Source: Saprospiraceae bacterium (lineage in GTDB: Bacteria; Bacteroidota; Bacteroidia; Chitinophagales; Saprospiraceae). Taken from it: DNA of 8,457 nucleotides. The notes below the pieces were generated by a model. That model had not been told where the DNA came from, searched no databases, and saw only the letters and a program-made list of their open reading frames with translations. The translations under genes and the position numbers were made by a program. Positions 1 through 7,120 of the stretch are shown in pieces. How positions within the stretch are numbered: position 1 is the stretch's first letter; each line of letters opens with the position of its first letter. The stretch is from NCBI GenBank assembly GCA_014379065.1, contig JACMMM010000327.1:1-8457 (forward strand), given 5' to 3'.

Positions 1-728
1 CCGCCCGCCACATCTTCCTGTGTAGGAATGTGGCTTTTGCCGCCTGTCATGTTTTTGAAATCAAAAAATGAATAACTGTAATTGCTGCCCATCACGGAAT
101 CTGAACGGTAAAATTGGTCGGCGATGGTACGTTGAATTTCCTCGAAACCTTTCTCCTTTGGATACAAATCGGCGACGCTATAAAACAAGACATTGTTATG
201 GATTTCGTACCAAAAATCGTTTCCGTAACCGCCGCCGATGTGCGCGCCCTTGTTCGTGAAATTCATGATGACATTCCAGCCGTTGTCGCGGTTGAAGTAG
301 TTGCGCAACATCCCCACATAATCGTGGCCGTCCTGTTTGCTTTTATCTATGCCCACCAAGCTCGCGCCGAGCACGGCACCCAAAGCACCGAGCGCTTCGT
401 GGTTTTCACCGTTGTTGACGGCACCGCCCATTCGGACATCGCCGAGGGCAGTGTAAATCCCAAAGGTGGTTTCCGGAAAATTCCGCCCGGTTTTGTCCCA
501 CCAAATGAGCGGAAGGAAATCTCCTTTTTGAGAGAAATCAAATACATATTGATCGAATTCCTGCGCAGTTTTTTTCCAATCTTTGAAAGCATAAGGCTTC
601 GGCCGGTTGGGCATTTTTTCAACGCGGGGAATGGCCTGTTGGGCCGCGGGCGCTGCCGTGGGGGTAAAGCTGGGCTGGGGTGCGCAGGCGGTCAGGAAGA
701 CTAAAATAATAAAGAAAAATCTGTTCAT
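1..728 (-). CDS. Partial lipoprotein of unknown function (3' end beyond the window)
   Basis: Reading the minus strand from the ATG at 728 gives 242 codons with no stop up to the left edge, so only the N-terminal part is present. Residues 1-14 form a short signal peptide (Asn-Arg, then a hydrophobic stretch) ending in the lipobox Leu-Thr-Ala-Cys, with Cys15 as the predicted lipidated residue. A Pro/Ala-rich linker (about 16-33) follows. The rest is rich in Trp, Tyr, Asn and Gly (for example LIWWDKTGRNF, GGGYGNDFWYEIHNN and NYSYSFFDF), a composition common in secreted Bacteroidota carbohydrate-active proteins and all-alpha toroid enzymes. That resemblance is an impression only. No acidic export signal follows Cys15, so surface exposure is not implied. 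The start is supported by the signal peptide and by the A-rich stretch just upstream. It is divergent from the ATPase gene, with a palindrome between them. No family can be named confidently. Confidence 0.85.
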   Translation of the reverse strand, partial: MNRFFFIILVFLTACAPQPSFTPTAAPAAQQAIPRVEKMPNRPKPYAFKDWKKTAQEFDQYVFDFSQKGDFLPLIWWDKTGRNFPETTFGIYTALGDVRMGGAVNNGENHEALGALGAVLGASLVGIDKSKQDGHDYVGMLRNYFNRDNGWNVIMNFTNKGAHIGGGYGNDFWYEIHNNVLFYSVADLYPKEKGFEEIQRTIADQFYRSDSVMGSNYSYSFFDFKNMTGGKSHIPTQEDVAG

Positions 729-741
729 TTTTGTATTTTTG

Positions 742-780
742 TCCTTGTAAATTTAAAATTTGTTTTTAAATTTACAAGGA
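742..780. repeat. 17-bp perfect inverted repeat between divergent genes
   Basis: The left arm (742-758, TCCTTGTAAATTTAAAA) is exactly complementary to the right arm (764-780), with a 5-base spacer (759-763). It fills most of the 55-bp gap between the lipoprotein start (728) and the ATPase start (784). Each arm carries an AAGGA motif on the strand of the gene it faces: 3 bases before the ATPase ATG, and about 13 bases before the lipoprotein ATG. A transcript crossing it would form a hairpin burying these motifs. It could be an operator for a dimeric regulator, a translation-controlling hairpin, or an inserted palindromic repeat. The sequence does not decide between these. Confidence 0.85.
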
Positions 781-783
781 TAA

Positions 784-1959
784 ATGATTATTGATCGAAA
801 AATAGCCGCAGAAGTCACAAAGAATATGCGATATTTTCCAGCCATCGGAATTATCGGTCCACGCCAAGTGGGTAAAACTACTTTAGCAAAAACACTCCAA
901 AAGCAGCTCGAAAAGCCAAGCATTTATCTGGATTTAGAGTTGGACGAAGACCTCATCCGCCTTCAAAATGCTCAATCGTATCTTCAATCTCATCAAGACA
1001 AATGCGTCATTATTGATGAAATTCAACTCATGCCACGCTTGTTTCCCTTGCTTCGCGCTTTGATTGACCAAGCTCGGGTACCAGCCCGATTCTTAATTTT
1101 GGGATCGGCTTCTCCGGTAATCATTCGACAGAGTTCAGAAACCCTCGCAGGACGCATCGCATACAACGAGCTGGCTCCGCTATCCCTCTCCGAAATCCGG
1201 GCGACGGATATAACCATGACTGAGCACTGGTTCAGAGGTGGCTTTCCCAATGCACTACTTGCACCGTCGGACGAGGTAGCAAATACCTGGCTCCGCAATT
1301 TTGCCAGTACCTTCATGGAAAAGGACCTAAAAGCCATGGGATACGAAATCAGCGTACAAACGATGTCCAAACTGTACCGCATGGTGGCTCATGTACACGG
1401 GCAACTACAAAATGCCAGTTCCCTCTCGCAAGCTTTGGGGATTTCCAGTCCTACCGCGACAAAATACCTGGATTTGCTGGAAGGCGGTTTTTTAATCCAC
1501 CGACTAGAACCATATTATGTCAATGTGGGCAAAAGGCTTGTCAAATCACCTAAAATTTACTTTCGGGATACGGGGCTTCTGCATCAGTTATCTACCATTC
1601 CCAGTTTTGAAGCGCTTCAGGGCAACCCACTCATTGGCGCATCTTGGGAAGGGTATGTTATAGAACAAATTCGACGGGCATTGGATGAATCCTGGCAGTT
1701 TTATTATTATCGGACGGTATCGGGTGCCGAAACGGATTTGGTACTCATTAGCCCGAATGGCGTTATGACTTGCGTAGAAATCAAATATTCAACAGCCCCG
1801 GTAATCGCAAAAGGCTTTTATCAAAGCATGGACGATTTGAAACCGACCCATCAATACATTATTGTGCCTTCAGGTTTGCCTTATTATTTTAAAGACAAAT
1901 TGAAAGTTTGCAGCCTGCCGGACTTTTTAGAAAATGAATTGGAGTCCATCCGAGTATAG
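784..1959 (+). CDS. AAA_14 / DUF4143 family ATP-binding protein
   Basis: A 391-aa cytoplasmic P-loop ATPase of typical length for the family. Walker A is GPRQVGKTT (residues 25-33). Walker B is VIIDE (75-79). A sensor-like strand LILGSAS lies at 104-110, followed by the GR-x-Leu-x-Pro-Leu region (about 122-136) characteristic of AAA_14. A winged-helix-like segment follows (about 212-238, with ALGISSPTATKYLDLL). The C-terminal DUF4143 part (about 285-360) has a PD-(D/E)XK-like arrangement: Glu289 in SWEGYVIEQI, Asp318 in AETDLVL, and Glu332-Ile-Lys334 in VEIKYS. Proteins of this family are widespread and often multicopy in Bacteroidota, and their function is unknown; DNA binding or cleavage is inference from fold. 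The ATG is directly preceded by the inverted repeat. The AAGGA 3 bases before it is unusually close for a ribosome site. No partner gene lies in the same direction close by, so it is probably monocistronic. Confidence 0.93.
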   Translation: MIIDRKIAAEVTKNMRYFPAIGIIGPRQVGKTTLAKTLQKQLEKPSIYLDLELDEDLIRLQNAQSYLQSHQDKCVIIDEIQLMPRLFPLLRALIDQARVPARFLILGSASPVIIRQSSETLAGRIAYNELAPLSLSEIRATDITMTEHWFRGGFPNALLAPSDEVANTWLRNFASTFMEKDLKAMGYEISVQTMSKLYRMVAHVHGQLQNASSLSQALGISSPTATKYLDLLEGGFLIHRLEPYYVNVGKRLVKSPKIYFRDTGLLHQLSTIPSFEALQGNPLIGASWEGYVIEQIRRALDESWQFYYYRTVSGAETDLVLISPNGVMTCVEIKYSTAPVIAKGFYQSMDDLKPTHQYIIVPSGLPYYFKDKLKVCSLPDFLENELESIRV

Positions 1960-2181
1960 ATAATAACCGGGATGTGGCACAGGTTTTTTTGAATCCATAA
2001 TAGTTTGCAGGCATTCCCAGCCATTTATGATCGGCATGTTGGATGTTGAGGCCAGTGATGGATATAAAAAGGAATAAGCCTTCAGCAATTTTTCATCCTT
2101 AAAGGTCTGAAGTAAGAGATTTTAACCCACAAAGATGCTCAAATATTTTCACCTTCGCAGGATGTTAGCAAAAGTCAGATC

Positions 2182-5100
2182 ATGAAACAGAGACCAGACA
2201 CTAATTTAGCGGACAAACCCGACCCTGTCAATAAGCCGGTCCCCATAGTGGCCATCGGGGCTTCTGCAGGTGGGTTGGAGGCAATGACTCAATTGCTCAA
2301 ACATTTGTCGCCAACCACCGGGATGGCCTTCGTATATATTCAGCATCTGGACCCCGACCATGCCAGTATGCTCTCCTCCATTTTGGGTCGTCAAACCACT
2401 ATGCAGGTGCAGGAGGCGACCCACCTGATGAAAGTGGAAGCGAATAATGTATATGTGATCCCGCCCAATAAATCTATGGAAAGCATTGACGGGGTACTAA
2501 CCCTCGACCCCCGAGAAAAGCGGCCTACAATACCCATGCCAGTCGACCAGTTCTTCATCTCACTGTCAGAAAGGCAAAAAGAAGGCAGTATCGCGGTAGT
2601 GCTGTCTGGAACAGGAAGTGATGGTACTGTAGGGCTGAAAGCTATCAAAGGCGCAGGGGGTATTACGATTGCTCAGGACTACTCAGCGAAATTTCAAGGC
2701 ATGCCTCAATCGGCCATCAATCAGGAGGTGGTAGATCTGGTGCTTTCCCCGGATAAAATAGCCGACGAATTGGAGCGGTTTAGCCAGCAGGTGCCTAGCA
2801 TACAGCAGATCATTCTGGAGGAAGGCCCTGAAAATGAATTGCTTGACGAAAATCTTGACCTGAAATCTATCCTGCAATTGCTGAAAAATTCCAGTGGTGT
2901 TGATTTCAGCCATTACAAAATGAACACTATCAAGCGGCGCATTACCCGAAGAATGCTGCTGAACAAGGTGGACACCCTGTCAAAATATCTGGATTATTTG
3001 AGGCAACATGCTACAGAATCTGGTCTTTTGTACAATGATCTGCTCATCAATGTCACCAGCTTCTTCCGCGATCCTGAGACGCTGGAATACCTGAAAAAGA
3101 CGCTGCTGCCTGATTTGCTCAAGTCCAAGTCGCCCAATGATTCCATCCGCATCTGGGTGCCGGGCTGCTCCACAGGAGAAGAGGCTTACTCCCTGGCCAT
3201 CCTATTCGCCGAAATACTAGGATCAAAGGCCAACCAGACAGCCGTCCAGATTTTTGCCACCGACCTGAGCGATATGGTGATTTCCAAGGCACGGTTGGGG
3301 CTTTACACCGCAAGCGATCTCGGCAATGTATCACCCCAGCGCCTTCAACGATTTTTCACCAAGGTGAACGGCCAATACCGTATCGCCAAGCCCATTCGCG
3401 ACCGTTGTGTGTTCGCCCCGCACAACCTCTTTAAGGATCCTCCTTTCCCCCGGCTTGACCTTATCAGCTGCTGCAACCTGTTCATCTATTTAAGCCCGTT
3501 ATTGCAAAAGAAAATAGTTGCCACCTTTCACTATTCCCTGCGCCCCAACGGTCACCTGATTCTGGGCAAATCGGAAAGCATCGGTACTTCCCTGATATTC
3601 ACCCAGCTGAATCGGAAATACAAAATATATACCCGCAAAAACACAGTATCCAGTTTGGCGATTTCTGAAATGAACCGCCGTTTGCCGCAGATGGAATTAA
3701 CGGACAGATCCATATCCCAAAAACCAGCTTACAAACCTGCTACACCAGAGAATACACTCGAAAAGACTGTAGACGAGTTATTGCTTCAGCAATTTGTGCC
3801 GCCCACTGTGGTAGTCAATCAGGAAATGGAGATTTTGCAGTTTCGGGGTTTTACGGGTCTGTTCCTGGAGCCGGCTTCCGGCAAAGCCACGCTGAACCTG
3901 CTCAAAATGGCCCGCCCGGAACTGGTGTTTGAGCTACGCAACGCCGTGCATAAGTGTGGCAAAACAGGACAGCCCATCAAAAAAACCGGCCTGCCCATGC
4001 GGGTTAAAGACAAGGACTACCTGGTTTGTATTGACATCGTGCCCCTTAAAAGCGAGGGCGAGGAGCGGCTTTTTCTGGTTTTATTTACCGAACAAGTCAT
4101 CGCTTCATCCACAGAATCCCAAACGAACAAGACCAGAACCAAGCAGATTGCGCAACTGGATGCAGAATTGGCCGCTCTGCGCGAGGATATGCGCTCCATA
4201 ACGGAGGAACAGGAAACCAGCAACGAGGAACTCCAATCGGCAAATGAAGAGATCGTGGCCAGCAACGAGGAATTGCAGAGCCTGAACGAAGAGATGGAAA
4301 CCAGTAAAGAAGAGCTGGAAGCCACCAATGAAGAGTTGATGGCCACCAACCAGGAATTGCAGGTGCGCAACCTGCAACTGTCCGAAACCGAGGAGTTCTC
4401 TGAGGCAATTTTTGACACCATCCGAGAGTCCGTGGTGGTGCTGGACCAGGACCTGCGCGTGAAGTTGGCCAACAAGACCTTCTACAATACCTATCAAGTC
4501 ACGGAAAAAGAAACAGTAGGGCGGTTGATCTATGCGCTGGGCAACCGGCAATGGGACATCCCAAAGCTGCGCACATTGCTCGAAGAAATTCTCTTGACGA
4601 AGGACCATTTCTACGGGTTTGAAGTGGTACATAGTTTTCCCAATATAGGCGAAAAGATCATGGTGCTGAATGCCCATAAGCTCGTACAACGGATGAACCA
4701 GGAGGATTTGATCGTGCTGGCCATAGAAGATATGACAGCCAACCGGCGGGCGCTACAGTTGGAAGTCTTCGAAGCTATGGCTAACAATGCTTCGGTGATG
4801 ATCTGGGTAGCAGATTCAGATAAAAATTGCACTTTTTTTAATAAGACCTGGCTGGAATTTACAGGCCGAACGGTTGAGCAGGAATCTGGGCAAGGTTGGG
4901 TTGAAAGCGTTCACTACGATGATTCAGCGCTTTATTTGGACAGTTATAGCGCCAGCTTTGAGGCTCGAAACCCATTTCAACTGGAATACCGCTTGCGGCG
5001 GAAAGATGGGGAATACCGTTGGATGATGGAAATGGGCAAGCCTGTTTTCTCGCTTCTGGGCGAATTCAAAGGCTACATTGGTTACGGCACCGATATCCAT

Positions 5101-5910
5101 AGTCAAAAGATGTTGAACGAGGAACTGGATAGGCGCGTAAAAGAGCGCACCCAAGAGCTGGTAGAAGTGAATCTCCTGCTCGAGCGTTCCAATGAAGAAC
5201 TCCAAAACTTCGCTTTTGTAGCCAGCCACGACTTGCAGGAGCCGCTGCGCAAGATCCTCACTTTTTCCGACCGGTTGCAAAAACGACAAAAGGACAAGTT
5301 GGATGAGGAAGCCGGTGAATACCTGGACGCCATGGATCGCTCCGCACAACGCATGAGCAGGCTTATTGACGACCTGCTAAATTTTGCCCGGATCACCCGC
5401 CAAGAAAAAACGTTTACGCCAGTCCAACTGAATGACATAATACACAGCAATTTGCAGGATTTTGACCTTGCTATTACCCAAAAGAATGCAGTGATTACGA
5501 TCGGAGTTTTGCCCACGATTGAAGCCATTTCCCTGCAAATGAAACAGTTGTTCCATAACCTGATCAGCAATTCGCTAAAATTCTCGATGGCCAATAATCC
5601 GCCCTATATCACTATCTCTTCCCAGATTCCTACTGCTGAAGATATACGCAAATATGTCAATGCCATTGACCCGAAAGCCTATACAGAGATCATCGTACGC
5701 GACAATGGAATTGGGTTCGAGCCGGAATTTGCGGACAAGATTTTTGCCATTTTTCAGCGCTTGCACGGAAAGAAAGAGTACGAAGGCACGGGCATTGGGC
5801 TGGCGCTTTGCCGGGCCGTCGTTAAAAACCATGGCGGAGCGATTTATGCCATCAGCGAAAAAGGAAACGGCACCGCTTTCCACATTATTCTCCCGCTGAA
5901 ACAGCCATAG
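2182..5910 (+). CDS. CheB/CheR/PAS/histidine kinase fusion protein
   Basis: A 1242-aa multidomain signalling protein without signal peptide or membrane segment, so probably cytoplasmic. Order: CheB methylesterase (about 20-200; GASAGG with Ser28, His55, and Asp147 in GTGSDG as the triad); CheR methyltransferase (about 226-486; FFRD at 294-297, SAM motif GCSTGEEAYS at 328-337); a PAS-like segment (about 530-645); a coiled coil with eight uninterrupted heptads (680-735); PAS (about 738-850); a second PAS with YRLRRKDGEYRWM (about 862-985); HisKA with phosphoacceptor His1016 in ASHDLQEPL; HATPase with N-box Asn1126/Asn1130, DNGIG (1174-1178) and GTGIGLA (1202-1208). The CheR motif usually read as CRN-x-x-IY is CCNLFIY (430-436). 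The CheB part lacks a receiver domain, as is usual in these fusions, and no response regulator gene follows. The ATG at 2182 is the first in frame after a stop at 2113-2115. No clear Shine-Dalgarno is visible. The gene likely links a sensed cue to phosphorelay; receptor methylation in vivo is unproven. Confidence 0.96.
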   Translation: MKQRPDTNLADKPDPVNKPVPIVAIGASAGGLEAMTQLLKHLSPTTGMAFVYIQHLDPDHASMLSSILGRQTTMQVQEATHLMKVEANNVYVIPPNKSMESIDGVLTLDPREKRPTIPMPVDQFFISLSERQKEGSIAVVLSGTGSDGTVGLKAIKGAGGITIAQDYSAKFQGMPQSAINQEVVDLVLSPDKIADELERFSQQVPSIQQIILEEGPENELLDENLDLKSILQLLKNSSGVDFSHYKMNTIKRRITRRMLLNKVDTLSKYLDYLRQHATESGLLYNDLLINVTSFFRDPETLEYLKKTLLPDLLKSKSPNDSIRIWVPGCSTGEEAYSLAILFAEILGSKANQTAVQIFATDLSDMVISKARLGLYTASDLGNVSPQRLQRFFTKVNGQYRIAKPIRDRCVFAPHNLFKDPPFPRLDLISCCNLFIYLSPLLQKKIVATFHYSLRPNGHLILGKSESIGTSLIFTQLNRKYKIYTRKNTVSSLAISEMNRRLPQMELTDRSISQKPAYKPATPENTLEKTVDELLLQQFVPPTVVVNQEMEILQFRGFTGLFLEPASGKATLNLLKMARPELVFELRNAVHKCGKTGQPIKKTGLPMRVKDKDYLVCIDIVPLKSEGEERLFLVLFTEQVIASSTESQTNKTRTKQIAQLDAELAALREDMRSITEEQETSNEELQSANEEIVASNEELQSLNEEMETSKEELEATNEELMATNQELQVRNLQLSETEEFSEAIFDTIRESVVVLDQDLRVKLANKTFYNTYQVTEKETVGRLIYALGNRQWDIPKLRTLLEEILLTKDHFYGFEVVHSFPNIGEKIMVLNAHKLVQRMNQEDLIVLAIEDMTANRRALQLEVFEAMANNASVMIWVADSDKNCTFFNKTWLEFTGRTVEQESGQGWVESVHYDDSALYLDSYSASFEARNPFQLEYRLRRKDGEYRWMMEMGKPVFSLLGEFKGYIGYGTDIHSQKMLNEELDRRVKERTQELVEVNLLLERSNEELQNFAFVASHDLQEPLRKILTFSDRLQKRQKDKLDEEAGEYLDAMDRSAQRMSRLIDDLLNFARITRQEKTFTPVQLNDIIHSNLQDFDLAITQKNAVITIGVLPTIEAISLQMKQLFHNLISNSLKFSMANNPPYITISSQIPTAEDIRKYVNAIDPKAYTEIIVRDNGIGFEPEFADKIFAIFQRLHGKKEYEGTGIGLALCRAVVKNHGGAIYAISEKGNGTAFHIILPLKQP

Positions 5911-7072
5911 TCGAAGCGATGCTTTGCCTCGCTGATGCCGTGGCCAACACGGCAACTTTCAAACTTTCAAGCCCAGTCTCCAACGAAGCCGTAAGGTGAC
6001 ACTCAGGGTTTTCGATTTTATTCAGCACATCCAGCAAGGAAGCCCGGACGCAGTCGGCATAAACCTCCTGTTTGGATTGCTTCATCTGGAAATTGCCGCT
6101 TACGATTTCATTGACCTCGTAAACAATGCCACCGGAACGAACCGTATTTCGGTTTGAACTCCCGGGAATTTCAGAAACACCCCAGCCTTTTGGCCTTGAT
6201 TCGTCAGAGGCATTTTCGATAGCGGTTGAATCATCCAATTCAAAAAATGGGCTGTCGAGCAGGGCTTGTTTGGTCTGTCGATTAACGAGTGCCTTTAACG
6301 TTCCACCTAAAGGAATCCAGCCCTGCAATTCAATATCGGCTAGGTCGTAGGCGAGTTTGATTTTAGTCGTTTCGAAGAATCCCGGGCGGGCAAAGGAGTG
6401 GTAATGTGTGGCAATCAAGCCGCCTTCGTACAACACATTTGCCATGACCTGATCTTCTTGTTGTGGGTTTCGGTTATGTTTCAAACCATTCACTTTCAGG
6501 ATTTTAGCCGGAGCGAAAAAGTGGACGAGGTCAATGAAATGTACGGCGTGTTCAATCAAGATGCCGCCAGAACGCTCGGGGTGCCAAAACCAATGTTCGG
6601 GCGGGAGTTGCTCGTCTTGGGCGTAGTTTTCGACATCTGCCCGGCGCAATTTTCCAAAAACTCCCAGTTGCGTAAAGCTCTGAATTGCTTGCAAAAGTGG
6701 ATTGAAGCGCATGATAAAATCAATGGCCGCCACCGTTCCCATTCGGTCGCGTGTCTGTATGATTTTTTCAGCATCGGTGAGGGAAATGGCGAGCGGTTTT
6801 TCGATAAGCACGTGTTTGCCGGCTTCCATACAGGCCGTGGCGATTTCTTCATGTGTGGCGGGTTCGGTGACGATGGCGATTGCGTCAATGTCTTTTTCGC
6901 GGAGGAGATCCCGCCAGTCGCTGAAGGTTTTTACACCGTGCTGAACTTGCAGTGCTGCTGCGTTTTGGTCGGCGACCGCTACCACGCGAACGTTTTCGAG
7001 TGGCTCCCATGCGTTGTGCAGGAATTTGCCGAAGCCGCCGTAACCGATGATCCCGATGTTGAAAACGCGCAT
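5885..7072 (-). CDS. Gfo/Idh/MocA family oxidoreductase
   Basis: A 395-aa predicted cytoplasmic NAD(P)-dependent dehydrogenase. The N-terminal Rossmann fold has GYGGFG (10-15) after a hydrophobic strand, and VVAVAD (30-35) ends beta-2. The family signature EKPLA is at 91-95, with Lys92 the expected catalytic lysine. The C-terminal alpha/beta domain has GGILIEHAVHFIDLVHFF (169-186), matching the family pattern GG-x-x-x-D-x-x-x-H-x-x-D with Glu174, His178 and Asp181; here the usual Asp is Glu. Family members oxidise or reduce sugars, inositols or sugar derivatives; the substrate cannot be read from sequence. It lies 37 bp downstream of the MFS gene on the same strand, so co-transcription and a transport-plus-catabolism role are likely. 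Its last 26 bp overlap the end of the kinase gene tail to tail. The region before the ATG is A-rich rather than Shine-Dalgarno-like. At 395 residues it is slightly long for the family, with an extended region around 265-320. Confidence 0.94.
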   Translation of the reverse strand: MRVFNIGIIGYGGFGKFLHNAWEPLENVRVVAVADQNAAALQVQHGVKTFSDWRDLLREKDIDAIAIVTEPATHEEIATACMEAGKHVLIEKPLAISLTDAEKIIQTRDRMGTVAAIDFIMRFNPLLQAIQSFTQLGVFGKLRRADVENYAQDEQLPPEHWFWHPERSGGILIEHAVHFIDLVHFFAPAKILKVNGLKHNRNPQQEDQVMANVLYEGGLIATHYHSFARPGFFETTKIKLAYDLADIELQGWIPLGGTLKALVNRQTKQALLDSPFFELDDSTAIENASDESRPKGWGVSEIPGSSNRNTVRSGGIVYEVNEIVSGNFQMKQSKQEVYADCVRASLLDVLNKIENPECHLTASLETGLESLKVAVLATASARQSIASTMAVSAGE

Positions 7073-7086
7073 TTGTTTCTATTTGC

Positions 7087-7120
7087 AAACCTCGTAGGTT
7101 TTTAAAAACCTACGAGGTTT
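7087..7120. repeat. Perfect 34-bp palindrome between transporter and oxidoreductase genes
   Basis: The left half (7087-7103, AAACCTCGTAGGTTTTT) is the exact reverse complement of the right half (7104-7120), with no spacer. It occupies most of the 37-bp gap between the MFS stop and the oxidoreductase start, and its right half supplies the last MFS codons and the TAG stop. As RNA it would form a strong stem, though the hairpin apex must open and no U-run follows a GC stem, so it is not a classical terminator. Similar AACCTCGTAGGTT palindromes recur in Bacteroidota intergenic regions as far as I recall, which suggests a REP-like repeat; that part is memory, not shown here. Confidence 0.88.

Noticed and set aside
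114..704. Long plus-strand open frame (196 codons) opposite the lipoprotein
   Set aside because: The minus-strand frame has a signal peptide, a lipobox and protein-like composition to the window edge; the plus frame has none of these and is its shadow.
784..1959. ATPase gene as a mobile element bounded by inverted repeats
   Set aside because: The palindrome is only on the 5' side; I find no matching copy or target duplication after the stop at 1959.
1960..2181. Gap between ATPase and kinase genes: possible terminator, promoter or small gene
   Set aside because: There is a T-run near 1984 but no adequate stem before it, no clean TAnnTTTG promoter box, and no small frame with a credible start. 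The segment ACCCACAAAGATGC near 2125 resembles a common Bacteroidota spacer motif, but a single copy supports nothing.
4105..4689. Minus-strand open frame of 194 codons opposite the coiled-coil region
   Set aside because: It reflects the low-complexity heptad repeats of the kinase read backwards; Phe/Leu/Gln/Val-rich with no start context.
5936..5954. Hairpin TGCCGTG/CACGGCA just after the kinase stop as a terminator
   Set aside because: The 7-bp stem with a 5-base loop is not followed by a U-run and lies inside the oxidoreductase coding sequence, so it cannot be called a terminator.
6398..7105. Plus-strand open frame of 235 codons opposite the oxidoreductase
   Set aside because: It is antisense to a well-supported Gfo/Idh/MocA gene with all family motifs, and its translation shows no recognisable domain.
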